Assembly (NCBI RefSeq): GCF_965262965.1
Contig: NZ_OZ253573.1
Coordinates: 1,550,001-1,614,000 of the forward strand
Origin: Poriferisodalis sp965262965
Lineage (GTDB): Bacteria > Actinomycetota > Acidimicrobiia > Acidimicrobiales > Poriferisodalaceae
Direction of reading: 5' to 3'
Length of the DNA: 64,000 nt
The position numbers and the translations under genes are program-made. The notes below the pieces were generated by a model. That model was given only the letters and a program-made list of their open reading frames with translations. It did no database searches and was not told where the DNA came from. Below, piece after piece: positions 41,436-50,347 of this stretch. Within the stretch, counting starts at the first letter, position 1, and each line of letters opens with the position of its first letter.

Positions 41436-43367
41436 ATGCACCTTGCCAAGCTCACCAGCCCAGCCGATCTGCGTGCGCTGAACTCCGCACAGCTCGATGA
41501 GCTATGCGCGGAGATCCGGCACTTCATCGTGCAAGCCGTGTCGCGCACTGGCGGACATCTCGGCTCGAACCTCGGGGCGGTGGAACTCACCGTTGCGATC
41601 CACCGCGTCTTTGAGTCGCCACGCGATGTGATCGTTTGGGACACGGGCCATCAGGCCTACGTTCACAAGCTCATCACGGGTCGCAAGGACGGCTTCAGTC
41701 GCCTTCGCCAGCGCCACGGACTGTCCGGCTACCCCAGCGCGGCGGAATCCGCCCACGACATCGTCGAGAACAGCCACGCGTCGACATCGCTGAGCTGGGC
41801 ATCGGGCCTCGCCGCAGGGTTCGCGATGACCGGCCACGAACACCGACGTGTCGTGGCCGTCATCGGCGACGGGTCCATGACCGGCGGCATGGCCTTCGAA
41901 GCGCTGAACAACCTGGGCCACTACGCCCAGCGAGCACTGATCGTGCTCAACGACAACGGACGCTCTTACGCGCCCACGGTCAGCCGGCTGGCCACTGTGG
42001 TGTCCCGAGTGCGCCAGTCGCCGCACTATGTGCAAGGTCGCCGGGCCGTGGATCACCTGCTGGACCGAGTTCCGCTGGGCGACGGCGTACGAAGGAGCAT
42101 CGACAGCGCCGCTGCCGCGATGCGAGAGATGTGGGAGCCACCGGCGTTCTTCGAAACGCTCGGTGTGCGCTACCTCGGGCCTGTCGACGGCCACGACATC
42201 GCAGCACTGGAGTCGGCGCTTCGCGATGCCGCCGCATACACCGAAGGCCCCATCGTCGTGCATGTCATCACGGACAAGGGCCGCGGGTACGCGCCTGCGG
42301 AACACGACACCGAGAAGCACCTTCACGACATCGGCCTCTTCGACCCCGCCACCGGCGGTGCTCCCGGCCGCGTCACCACAACCGCCGAATCGCCTGTCGT
42401 CGCGCCCGAGCCGGCCATGCGCGACTACACAGCCGTGTTCACCGAGACGCTCGTCGCTGCCGCCCGGCGACATCCCGAGATCGTGGCCATCACCGCCGCC
42501 ATGCCCGGCTCCACCGGGCTGTTGCCGTTCCAGCGCGAGTTTCCCGACCGCTTCTACGATGTCGGCATTGCCGAGCAGCATGCACTGACGTCTGCGGCCG
42601 GCATGGCCCGAGCCGGATTGAGACCCGTCGTCGCGGTGTACTCGACGTTCCTCGCGCGTGCTTTCGACCAGACGCTCTACGACGTCGGCCTTCACTGCCT
42701 GCCCGTCATCGTGTGCGTGGACCGCGCTGGGGTGACCGGACCCGACGGTGCCTCCCACCACGGGCTGTACGACATCGCCATGTTCACGCGGGTGCCCGGC
42801 ATGACCGTGCTCGCGCCCTCGTCACCGGACGAGCTGCCAATGGCGTTCGCCGCGGCACTCGAGATCACCGACGGCCCTGTCGCCATCCGCTGGCCACGCG
42901 GCAAGGGCCCCGTCACCGGTGTGCGTGACGCGATCGACACCGCTACCGGTGAGCGACTCCACGCCCGCCAAACCAGGTCCGGTCCCGATGCATGCATCCT
43001 GGCCGCCGGTCAGACCTTCGCGGCCGCGACGCAAGCAGCCGAAATGCTCAATGCCGATGGCGTCGAAGTCTCGCTCTGGGACCCGCGCGTGCTGAAGCCG
43101 CTCGATCGCCAAATGGTGCTCGACGCCGCAGCCCACCCACTCGTGGTCACCGTCGAGGATGGCGTCCGCGTCGGCGGCTTCGGCAGCCTGGTCAACGACG
43201 CTCTGCAGCAGCTCGAAGCTCCCAGCGTCCCCCGCATCTGCCAGCTCGGCACCCCCGACGCCTACCTCCCCCATGGAACCGCCGCAGAGCTTCACGCCGA
43301 ACTCGGCCTCGACGCCGTGGGCATAGCCGCAGCCGTCCGCAAGACCCTCACCCACATCACCAACTGA
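41436..43367 (+). CDS. dxs: 1-deoxy-D-xylulose-5-phosphate synthase
   Basis: A thiamine-diphosphate enzyme starting the MEP isoprenoid pathway from pyruvate and glyceraldehyde 3-phosphate. The 643-residue sequence has VSRTGGHLGSNLGAVELTVA, IVWDTGHQAYVHKLITGRKD, the ThDP motif VVAVIGDGSMTGGMAFEALN...LIVLNDN, the Glu in YDVGIAEQHALTSAAGMARA, and the DRAGVTGPDGASHHGLYDIA block. It is full length. It shares a strand with the flippase-like gene and ends at a strong bidirectional terminator. Confidence 0.96.
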   Translation: MHLAKLTSPADLRALNSAQLDELCAEIRHFIVQAVSRTGGHLGSNLGAVELTVAIHRVFESPRDVIVWDTGHQAYVHKLITGRKDGFSRLRQRHGLSGYPSAAESAHDIVENSHASTSLSWASGLAAGFAMTGHEHRRVVAVIGDGSMTGGMAFEALNNLGHYAQRALIVLNDNGRSYAPTVSRLATVVSRVRQSPHYVQGRRAVDHLLDRVPLGDGVRRSIDSAAAAMREMWEPPAFFETLGVRYLGPVDGHDIAALESALRDAAAYTEGPIVVHVITDKGRGYAPAEHDTEKHLHDIGLFDPATGGAPGRVTTTAESPVVAPEPAMRDYTAVFTETLVAAARRHPEIVAITAAMPGSTGLLPFQREFPDRFYDVGIAEQHALTSAAGMARAGLRPVVAVYSTFLARAFDQTLYDVGLHCLPVIVCVDRAGVTGPDGASHHGLYDIAMFTRVPGMTVLAPSSPDELPMAFAAALEITDGPVAIRWPRGKGPVTGVRDAIDTATGERLHARQTRSGPDACILAAGQTFAAATQAAEMLNADGVEVSLWDPRVLKPLDRQMVLDAAAHPLVVTVEDGVRVGGFGSLVNDALQQLEAPSVPRICQLGTPDAYLPHGTAAELHAELGLDAVGIAAAVRKTLTHITN

Positions 43368-43391
43368 CCCCCTCACAGCCCGGACGCACGC

Positions 43392-43425
43392 GAACGGCCC
43401 GGGGGCAACTACCCCCGGGCCGTTC
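43392..43425. terminator. Bidirectional hairpin between dxs and the thiolase gene
   Basis: GAACGGCCCGGGGG (43392-43405) and CCCCCGGGCCGTTC (43412-43425) form a perfect 14-bp GC-rich stem around the loop CAACTA. The stem lies between two convergent genes. No strong T-run follows, as is common for actinobacterial terminators. Confidence 0.85.
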
Positions 43426-43449
43426 AGCGATTTAGGTTGTCTGCGGGGG

Positions 43450-44652
43450 TCAGCCCAGCTCAGACCCGACAACCGAGACGAAGCTCACGCAGGCGCCCGG
43501 CTGGCCGCCGAGGTTGTGCGTGATTCCCAGGGTCTTGCCCTGTTCGGTAACCGAGGGGATCTGCCGCTCAGGCGGTGCCTCACCACGCAGCTGCAGCCAG
43601 CACTCGAAGAGCATCCGCAGGCCGGATGCGCCAATCGGGTGGCCGAAGCTCTTCAGGCCGCCATCGGGGTTGACCGGGAGGTCGCCGTCGAGGTCGAACG
43701 TGCCGGCCATGGCTTCCTTCCAGCCAAGGCCACGCTCGGCGAATCCGAGATCCTCCATCAGGACGAGCTCGGTTGGCGTGAAGCAGTCATGCACCTCGGC
43801 CATCGCGATCTGCGAGCGAGGATCGGTGATGCCAGCCTGCTTGTAGGCCTCGGCTGCCGATGCCTCCACCTCGCGGAACGTGGTGTAGTCATAGGTGCTG
43901 TCAAGCGCCCCGGTCGCAGGGCCTGAAGCGAAGCTGAGCGCCTTGATGTACAGCGGGTTGTCGCAGTACTTGTGAGCGTCTTCGGCCCGAACCAGAATGG
44001 CGGCGGCCGAGCCGTCGCTCACGCCGGAGCAGTCGAAGATGCCCAGCGGACCAGCGATCAGTGGCGAGCCGGCGATGGTCTCCTTGGCGACTTCCTTGCG
44101 GAACTGAGCCCGAGGGTTCAGCGCTCCGTTGCGGTGGTTCTTCCAGGCAATGCGGGTGAGAACTTCCTTCATGGTGTCTTCGTCAAGCCCGTACTTGTGG
44201 GCATATGCCGGTGCCAGCAGGCTGAACGTCGCCGGAGCGGTGATCGATGAATCGGTGCCGTCGCTCGGTGGCCGAGCGCCGGTCAGACCCGAGTACCCGG
44301 AGTCCTTCAGCTTCTCGACGCCGATCGCCATAACCATGTCGTAGGCGCCCGATGCGACTGCGTAAGCGGCGTTGCGAAACGCCTCCGAGCCAGTGGCGCA
44401 CATGTTCTCGAGCCGGGTGACCGGCTTGTAGTCGAGCTGCAGCGGCTTCGACAGGGTCAGGCCCGAGACCCCCGAGCCCATCGTGCCGAGCCAGAAGGCG
44501 TCGATGTCGTCTTGTTCGACGCCCGCGGATGCGTACGCATCGTGCGCGGCGTCGATGAGCATGTCATCGACGCTGCGATCCCAGTGTTCGCCGAATTGGG
44601 TGCAGCCCATTCCGACGATCGCGACCTGGTCGCGAATGCCATGTGAAGCCAT
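43450..44652 (-). CDS. Thiolase-family protein (SCP2-type acetyl-CoA acetyltransferase)
   Basis: A 400-residue thiolase. The active-site Cys lies in TRLENMCATGSEAFRNAAYA, and the other catalytic region is MAEVHDCFTPTELVLMEDLG with NPDGGLKSFGHPIGASGLRM providing the His. This set is closest to the SCP2/archaeal-type thiolases that work with HMG-CoA synthase-like and DUF35 partners. The ATG at 44650-44652 (MASHGIRDQVAIVG) is chosen; the frame runs on to 44727 without homology. The neighbouring HMGS/DUF35 gene is on the same strand 210 bases upstream, so a channelling complex is likely. Confidence 0.88.
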   Translation of the reverse strand: MASHGIRDQVAIVGMGCTQFGEHWDRSVDDMLIDAAHDAYASAGVEQDDIDAFWLGTMGSGVSGLTLSKPLQLDYKPVTRLENMCATGSEAFRNAAYAVASGAYDMVMAIGVEKLKDSGYSGLTGARPPSDGTDSSITAPATFSLLAPAYAHKYGLDEDTMKEVLTRIAWKNHRNGALNPRAQFRKEVAKETIAGSPLIAGPLGIFDCSGVSDGSAAAILVRAEDAHKYCDNPLYIKALSFASGPATGALDSTYDYTTFREVEASAAEAYKQAGITDPRSQIAMAEVHDCFTPTELVLMEDLGFAERGLGWKEAMAGTFDLDGDLPVNPDGGLKSFGHPIGASGLRMLFECWLQLRGEAPPERQIPSVTEQGKTLGITHNLGGQPGACVSFVSVVGSELG

Positions 44653-44862
44653 AAGTGCCTGCCTTGTGGTGAGTTGGGTTGTGGGTGATGGACCAGTGGA
44701 GGTTGTGCCAGTGCCCGCACCGCTCACGCACTGCGTGCGTCGCTGAGCGCGAGAATGCCAGATCTCCCAGCGACATTATGGCCGCTGAGCACTGTGCTTG
44801 CTTGCTGCTGCTAACGCAGGCTGTGCTTGCTGCTGCTGCTCTCACAGCAGGTACGTGCTGCG

Positions 44863-46263
44863 TTAGGGGGCGGCTGGGCGTGCCTTCCAGAAGTAGTTGT
44901 GGATTCCCTCTGCGCTGTAGAAGCGCCGGAACGTCATCTCGACGCGGTCACCGATGCTGACCGCGTCGGGGTCGACGTCGGTCATCTCAGCCTGGAAGCG
45001 TCCGCCGCCGTCGTAGTCGATGACCACCGCCACCATGGGAGGCGACAGCGAGAAGGCCAAACGGTCGACGGTGAAGGTGGCGATCGTCGCAGGAGTGTCC
45101 GCCATGCGGATGCGTTCCATGTCGTCAACCGCGCCGCCATCCATGGACACGCGCATCGGCGGCAGGTGGATCGCTCCCGAGCTGCGGTCACGGGAGCCGA
45201 CGAACGCGTACTTCCAGTCCTCGGAGCGGAACACCGGTGGCGCGCCCGGCCGCTCGGGATCCGGACGGCGCGGCGGCTCACGATCGAGGAAGCCGCGCCA
45301 GGTCAGGTACTTGTTGTAGTCGAGCGCGTCATTTCCGCGATCGATCTGAGACCGCACGGACGCAAACGGTGTGTGGTCGGCGATGGCATCGGTCGTGCGC
45401 AGCACGTCGGCCGTTGCGCCATCGGCCAGATGGACCAGCAGGATCGTCTCGTTGGGCTCGGCCTCGTCCAGAATCGATGCCAGCACGATCGCCGGGTGAG
45501 CGGTTCCGGTGTTGCCGATCTCGCCTGTCAAGTCGGTGACCAGATTGTCGCCCGCCACCCGTGACAGGCTGCGCACCGCCCGCGCGTGCAGGCCGACGAT
45601 CGCGATCTTGTCGATGTCATCGAGACTGACGCTCGCGTCGCCCAGCGCACGCTCGATGGCGTCGTTTGCGAGCGGCAGATACACCTGCTCGCCGAATCGT
45701 TCCTCCCAGATGCGCGAGAACGCATCGCCCGGCTGCCGGTAACGGTCGGTGAACTCCGCAGTGGCGACCGCTCCCCCGAGCCATTCGCACAGCACCGGCG
45801 AAACCGAGTCATCGCCGAAGACGTACGCAGCCGCGCCGTCGCCTCCGGTGGCCTCGTCGCCGCTGGTGGGACGACCAGTGCGCAGGTCAGAGGCGACGGC
45901 CAGGTTGGTGCCCCGATTCGCTGCGGCGAGCGCCCAGGCGGCCTCCGATGACCGCGGCGCTCCGCCGACGTCCACCGCCCACGATGACTGGGGCAGATCG
46001 AGCGCCGCGTGGATTGCCGCAGCGTTCGTCTTGTCCATGTAGGCAGGATTCGCCGTCGAGAACAGCACCGAGTCGGGCACGAGCTCGCTGCCCCGCAGTG
46101 CATTGCGCGCCGCTTCGACACCCATCGTCGTGGTGTCCTCGTCGTAGCTGGCCGCCGCACGGTGCCCCCTGCCGCCGCCCGAGCCCATTACCGCAGTGAT
46201 CTTGGAGCGGTCCAGCCGCCAGTACGGCACGTACGCCCCGTACGCAATGATCCCTCGTCCCAT
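44863..46263 (-). CDS. HMG-CoA-synthase-like protein fused to DUF35 OB-fold domain
   Basis: A 466-residue protein. The N-terminal two-thirds is a thiolase-fold KAS III/HMGS-like domain: GRGIIAYGAYVPYWRLDRSK, VLFSTANPAYMDKTNAAAIH, the SSWAVDVGGAPRSSEAAWAL strand-helix and ASDLRTGRPTSGDE, and GEIGNTGTAHPAIVLASILD. The C-terminal 130 residues form a DUF35-type OB fold (FTVDRLAFSLSPPMVAVVID, GDRVEMTFRRFYSAEGIHNY). At the place where HMGS and KAS III carry the catalytic Cys, this sequence has GGAPRSS, with no Cys. The ATG at 46263 has GGGAGACGG upstream. In archaea the DUF35 protein bridges thiolase and HMGS; here it is fused. Confidence 0.82.
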   Translation of the reverse strand: MGRGIIAYGAYVPYWRLDRSKITAVMGSGGGRGHRAAASYDEDTTTMGVEAARNALRGSELVPDSVLFSTANPAYMDKTNAAAIHAALDLPQSSWAVDVGGAPRSSEAAWALAAANRGTNLAVASDLRTGRPTSGDEATGGDGAAAYVFGDDSVSPVLCEWLGGAVATAEFTDRYRQPGDAFSRIWEERFGEQVYLPLANDAIERALGDASVSLDDIDKIAIVGLHARAVRSLSRVAGDNLVTDLTGEIGNTGTAHPAIVLASILDEAEPNETILLVHLADGATADVLRTTDAIADHTPFASVRSQIDRGNDALDYNKYLTWRGFLDREPPRRPDPERPGAPPVFRSEDWKYAFVGSRDRSSGAIHLPPMRVSMDGGAVDDMERIRMADTPATIATFTVDRLAFSLSPPMVAVVIDYDGGGRFQAEMTDVDPDAVSIGDRVEMTFRRFYSAEGIHNYFWKARPAAP

Positions 46264-46435
46264 AATTCCGTCTCCCATCGACCATCGTCTTGGGCCCTCG
46301 AGCGGCCCCCACGGCCCTGGTCCGGCGCACACCGGCCAGCGCAGGAGCCTATGTGCCCCAGCGGTCCACGCGCCCGACGAGGCGCCCTCATCCCGGCGAG
46401 TTGGCAAGCCGAATGTCCGCAGTACAGTCCGGACT

Positions 46436-46726
46436 GTGTCCCGCCGCGAGGCGATACTGGATCGCCACCGCGCAACGATCCGCAGCATCGCAGCCAAGAA
46501 CAAGGCGACTGCCATTGCCTTAGCTGGCTCGGTCGCACGAGGTACAGACACGCCCGAAAGTGACTGCGACTTCGTCTGCGAGTTCAGCTCCGACGCGACG
46601 CTGCTTGATTTCGCGGGTCTTCAACTCGACTTGGCCGATCTTCTCGGGTGCAATGTCGACATCGTCGATGCCCGAGCGCTGAAGGCACCGTTCGTGTCAA
46701 TGCTCGACGATGCCGTTCCGCTGTGA
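46436..46726 (+). CDS. MntA-type nucleotidyltransferase antitoxin
   Basis: A 96-residue minimal nucleotidyltransferase. The signature ATAIALAGSVARGTDTPESDC then DFVCEF is the GSx(6-10)DxD motif of MNT proteins. In MNT-HEPN systems the enzyme AMPylates a Tyr of the HEPN toxin and silences it. The start is a GTG at 46436-46438, and the stop overlaps the toxin start (GTGA, 46723-46726). It diverges from the HMGS/DUF35 gene. Confidence 0.83.
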   Translation: MSRREAILDRHRATIRSIAAKNKATAIALAGSVARGTDTPESDCDFVCEFSSDATLLDFAGLQLDLADLLGCNVDIVDARALKAPFVSMLDDAVPL

Positions 46727-47067
46727 CCCGCAGCCAGCATCAGCGCATCATCGACATTCTCCGCGCCGCCGAACGTGCAGCGAGCATCCTTGATGAGGGT
46801 TCGGAGGCGTTCGCAGACGACTGGAAGCTGCTGGCCGCTGCCGAGCGCATGCTCGAGATCGTCGGAGAGGCAGCACGGCACCTCGACGACGAAACGGCCA
46901 CGCAAATGCCCGACGTTCCATGGTCGAGGTTACGCGGGATGCGCAACTTTCTCGCGCACGAGTACCACCATGTCCGAGCCGAAGTCATTTGGCGAACACT
47001 CGAGATGGACATTCCGCCGCTGATCCGACAACTACGTGCCGCTATGGACAACGTTTCGCCGGAATGA
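46723..47067 (+). CDS. HepT-like HEPN-domain RNase toxin (DUF86)
   Basis: A 114-residue all-helical protein of the HepT/DUF86 family. The RNase motif is RLRGMRNFLAHEYHHVRAEV: the Arg and His of Rx4-6H plus the nearby Tyr that the partner AMPylates. It is translationally coupled to the MNT gene. Both active motifs look intact, so the pair is a second toxin-antitoxin system in this window, apart from vapBC. Confidence 0.85.
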   Translation: MTRSQHQRIIDILRAAERAASILDEGSEAFADDWKLLAAAERMLEIVGEAARHLDDETATQMPDVPWSRLRGMRNFLAHEYHHVRAEVIWRTLEMDIPPLIRQLRAAMDNVSPE

Positions 47068-47085
47068 GGCGTGTCACCGCCGCGG

Positions 47086-48472
47086 TTACGACGCATCTTC
47101 GATCTCAGGATTGGCTGGTTTGTTACCGCCGTGGAGGACCGGGTCGCAATAGGGAATGCCCTGGACACTGAGCATGAGTTCGTCGAGTTCTGACCACACG
47201 TTCGGGCCGCTCACCCACTGTCGGGGGTTCGGCAGGATCGCCGTGTAGTCGTCAATGAGCCGGCAGCGCCGGGCGTTTCCGCTCTCGGTCGGGTCGAAGT
47301 GGATGGCCGCGGTTGCCATCTCGCTCGTGATGGCGTGAAGTGGGGTGACGCGGTCGACCTGGGTCAATCGAGCGTTGGCAAGCAGCGTGAGCGCCATGGT
47401 GGCGCCGAGAATTGCGGTGGCCAACGCAGCCGCGATTCGCGCGGTTCCCGGCTTGCGGGCGATACCGAAGACACACACCAGTGCTGCGGTGGCCATGAGC
47501 GACCAGCCCACTTGGACCATGATCGTCTCGCGCCAGGCCTCGCCGACCTGCGGGCGAACTTCTTGGGTTCGCCTTGACAGGCCGACAAGGAGCGCCGGCA
47601 GGAGCGCTGTGACTGCTCCGAGAGCGCCCAGACTCGCGGCCGGCCGCCTCCAACCCACGGAATCCTCCGAGACAACCGGCAGAGAGCCTCGCGCATTTCG
47701 GGCGGCGATGACGGTGATGAATGCAACCGCTGCGAGTAGCACGATCAGGAGCACATTCCTCGCCAGATCGGCGAATCCAAAGCTGATGCCAGCCCTGTCG
47801 AGGAGGCCAGCGGTGTACCTCCAGCCCGCCGGGGATGCCCCGGTCAACAAGCGGTCAGCGGTGCGTCCGAATACGTCCGTTGTCAACTCGACATCGGAAG
47901 CCACATAGCAGGACGATCCGCTGCACCGCCTGGCGATCTCAATACGAGCCGGAATGAACACGGCGAGGAATCCGGCAGTGAGATACGTCCAGCGGCGAAC
48001 GCTCGCCATGCGAAGCAGTTGTCGAGCCGAGGAACCCGCAGCGGCACGCGCCACCACAAACGCGGCCACGAACGGAGGGGCCACATAGGTGAGGTCGTAC
48101 GTGGCCGCCAAGACCGCGCCGAGCCCAAGCATCGCGACCGGCTCATGCCATGCGAGCCGCCTTTGCACCATGTCCTTGTCCCGCGCCACCCACAACGCTG
48201 CCGCGAGCATCAAGATGACTGAGCCGATGAGAACAACGTTGTAGCTGGTGATGGGGCTGTAGTGATCCCCGGCGACCAAGGTCGCCGCCAGGACCATCGG
48301 ATACAGCACGACAGCCGGATGGCGGCCGGATCGCCCGATTCCCGCGGACCGCAACACCGCCGACATGAGTCCAAAGGATCCGACTGCAAGCATCCCAATC
48401 AACACCAGCCGGAGCACACCGTTGACTGCGTGCGGAGCGAGACCGGTCGCCTCCGCTGCGTCATAGACCACC
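47086..48472 (-). pseudogene. 3' part of a large membrane protein gene split by an IS3-type element
   Basis: This is the C-terminal 460 or so residues of a polytopic membrane protein. Helices include LRLVLIGMLAVGSFGLMSAV, SYNVVLIGSVILMLAAALWV and LIVLLAAVAFITVIAARNAR, followed by a hydrophilic C-terminus with paired Cys (ARRCRLIDDYTAIL and GIPYCDPVLHGG). The reading begins VVYDAAEATGLAPHAV directly after the 4-bp target copy of the IS. The 5' part lies at 49992-50330. Removing the IS and one CACC restores SEVVYDAAEA in frame. I do not recognise a named family; the pattern fits glycan-export or arabinosyltransferase-like multi-pass proteins. Confidence 0.75.
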
Positions 48473-48567
48473 GCCCTTTTGTTGTGCGTCTGACTTTGCC
48501 GCGGAGGGTCCACCGAGGAATGAACCAAGTCTGATCGTGTTCTCGCTGACGCGTGAAGGAGCATCAG

Positions 48568-48891
48568 ATGACTGTCAGCGAGGGTCGGCGTCGACCGAAG
48601 AAGCTGTCCGCGGAGACGAAGTGGGAGATCTACTTGCAGGTCGCGGGCGGAGAGATCACCCAGGCCGACGCCGCCCGGAAGTGGGGGGTCGATGTGTCGA
48701 CGATCATCTCCATCCGCCGGACGGTGAAGGACGCGGCGCTGGCTGCGCTGGCCCGCAAACCGGGTCGCCCGGCCACCGAACGGAACTGGGAGCTCGAAGC
48801 GGCCCGGGCAGAGATCGGTCAGCTCACCGAGGCGATCAAGGTCCAAGCGATCGAGTTGGCCATTGTCCGGGGAAAATCCGGCTGGGACTGA
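48568..48891 (+). CDS. IS3-type transposase OrfA (helix-turn-helix)
   Basis: A 107-residue DNA-binding subunit: RPKKLSAETKWEIYLQVAGG, then ITQADAARKWGVDVSTIISI as the helix-turn-helix. It is Lys/Arg-rich. The ATG at 48568-48570 has GAAGGAG at a good distance. Its end overlaps the OrfB frame around the slippery sequence at 48870-48876, so a fused OrfAB product is expected by -1 frameshifting. Confidence 0.85.
   Translation: MTVSEGRRRPKKLSAETKWEIYLQVAGGEITQADAARKWGVDVSTIISIRRTVKDAALAALARKPGRPATERNWELEAARAEIGQLTEAIKVQAIELAIVRGKSGWD
48870..48876 (+). promoter_or_regulatory. Probable -1 ribosomal frameshift site G_GGA_AAA
   Basis: In the OrfA frame the bases read CGG GGA AAA TCC. The heptamer GGGAAAA fits X_XXY_YYZ, and shifting back one base continues directly into the OrfB frame (GGG AAA ATC CGG). 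The OrfA stop follows 13 bases later. Confidence 0.7.
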
Positions 48892-49949
48892 ACGGACCGG
48901 TCCCGGCGAGAGTCCCCGCCGAGGCCAAAGAGCTGGTCCTCAACACCGTCGACGACGCCGTTGCCGCCGGGTTCTGGCACACATGGGCCACCGGTGTGTG
49001 GCAGGTCTCCGACGACCGGGTGCACCGCTGGCGGGCCCGCCGACGCGAGCTGGGCACGCTCAGCGACCTCGCCCCGGGCGGCGCGCCGGTGCATGCGGTG
49101 CTGGCCGACGAAGTCGCGGAGGTCCTCGCTGTCGCTGAAGAGTGGGGACCGGTCGACCGGTCGCACCGCAAGCTCGCCCACCGCGGTTCCTATGTGGGCC
49201 GGGTGTGGGTGGCCCCCTCGACGTTTCGGCGCGTTCTGGCTGCCCACGGGCTTGTGCTGCCCGAACAGCCGCCGACACCACGGCGGCCCAAGACGCCGTG
49301 GCCCCACTGGCTGGTCTGGGAACCGAACAGGATCTGGATCTGGGACGTCACCCACTTCGGGCGGGCCCGGCGCTGCGTGTTCGCCATCGTCGACATGGTC
49401 TCCCGCTACTGGATCACCACCCTGGTCTCGACCGAGGAGACCTCCACCCAAGTGCGCGTCATCTTCGACCAGGCGCTGCTAGCCCAAGATCTCGACGAGC
49501 TGCTCACCGACGACCGCCTCGATCTCGACATCGACGACCCCGACCGGCCGATCCTGCTCGCCGTGTCCGACAACGGCCCGGCCATGACCAGCCACGACAC
49601 CCGCGCCTACATGGCGATGATGGCCATCGCCCAACACCACGGCCGACCCCACACCCCCACCGACCAAGCCTGGATCGAGAGTTTCTTCGGGCACATCAAG
49701 CACGAATGGCCCCACCTCGACGAGATCACCGACCCGGCGTTGCTCGACACAGAGCTGGCACGCATCCGGATCGACTACAACGAAGTCCGGCTGCACGAAG
49801 CGCTCGGCTACGTCACCCCCGACGACGAACACCACCAACGAGGAGAACCGATCCGCGAGGCCCGCCGGCAAGGCCTCCAACGAGCCCGCACACGACGGCT
49901 CGACCACAACCGCCGGACCACCACCAACAACCCCGAGAACACAGCATGA
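48870..49949 (+). CDS. IS3-type transposase OrfB (DDE integrase domain)
   Basis: About 360 residues, probably translated only after frameshifting from OrfA. The rve-type catalytic core is complete: Asp in IWIWDVTHFGRARRCVFAIV, Asp in LLAVSDNGPAMTSHDTRAYM, and Glu in DQAWIESFFGHIKHEWPHLD. The C-terminal NEVRLHEALGYVTPDDEHHQ is typical. There is no good start codon of its own near the overlap. The frame is intact, so the element may still move. Confidence 0.88.
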   Translation, partial: GKIRLGLNGPVPARVPAEAKELVLNTVDDAVAAGFWHTWATGVWQVSDDRVHRWRARRRELGTLSDLAPGGAPVHAVLADEVAEVLAVAEEWGPVDRSHRKLAHRGSYVGRVWVAPSTFRRVLAAHGLVLPEQPPTPRRPKTPWPHWLVWEPNRIWIWDVTHFGRARRCVFAIVDMVSRYWITTLVSTEETSTQVRVIFDQALLAQDLDELLTDDRLDLDIDDPDRPILLAVSDNGPAMTSHDTRAYMAMMAIAQHHGRPHTPTDQAWIESFFGHIKHEWPHLDEITDPALLDTELARIRIDYNEVRLHEALGYVTPDDEHHQRGEPIREARRQGLQRARTRRLDHNRRTTTNNPENTA

Positions 49950-49991
49950 CTTGGTTCATTTCTCAGCCGATCTCCGCGGAAGACTCAGACA

Positions 49992-50330
49992 CACCTCACT
50001 TTCGACGTTCTCCACAGCACGACCGAGCGGACGGAAATTTCCTCGGTCCAAGAACGTGTCGACGTTGTCCAGCGAATGGCCGATGGCCCGGAACAAATTG
50101 CTGCCCACATCATGAGCAGCGCGATAAAGCCGCCGCCGATCGTCACCGAGCAACGAGTGCCCCACCAACGGGACTACGACGATCACCGACGGTGCCACGA
50201 CAGCCCACTTGTGGCTCTTCGCGTCGAAGCGAGGCGTTGGGTGACGTGAGGGTCCGCTGCTGAGATGGGGGCCTCGACGACTACGCAGCAACGCTCGGCA
50301 GCTCAATCCCGCCATAACGGACAGGTTCAA
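49992..50330 (-). pseudogene. 5' part of the membrane protein gene split by the IS3-type element
   Basis: The reading AVVAPSVIVVVPLVGHSLLG is one membrane helix; it continues DDRRRLYRAAHDVGSNLFRA, then DTFLDRGNFRPLGRAVENVE-SEV up to the IS. It joins in frame to VVYDAAEATGL at 48472 when the IS and one target copy are removed. The first 35 or so codons (MNLSVMAGLSCRALLRSRRG) look unlike the rest and may reflect an older truncation near 50250. The bases 50331-50347 before the CAP gene stop hold nothing further. Confidence 0.6.
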
Positions 50331-50347
50331 GATCCCGAGGCGCCGTT

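Larger units (their letters stand above)
48473..49991. mobile_element. IS3-type insertion sequence with long inverted ends
   Basis: Both ends carry TGTG(CG)TCTGA..TTCCGCGGAG-like sequence and the inner repeat TGAACCAAGTC...GTGTTCTCG (48521-48545 and 49934-49958, 20 or so of 25 matching). The flanks share CACC (48469-48472 and 49992-49995), a probable 4-bp duplication whose removal restores the host gene. The element encodes two transposase frames in the +1/-1 arrangement of IS3 elements. A solitary copy of its end lies at 12378-12410. Confidence 0.8.

Noticed and set aside
41502..42761. A 419-residue minus-strand gene
   Set aside because: It is a shadow of dxs; the composition is that of antisense high-GC DNA.
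50240..50268. A second IS256 end, because TGAGGGTCCGC(T/A)GCTGAG also occurs at 10914-10938
   Set aside because: Only about 18 bases match and the terminal inverted repeat itself is missing, so it is too weak to call.
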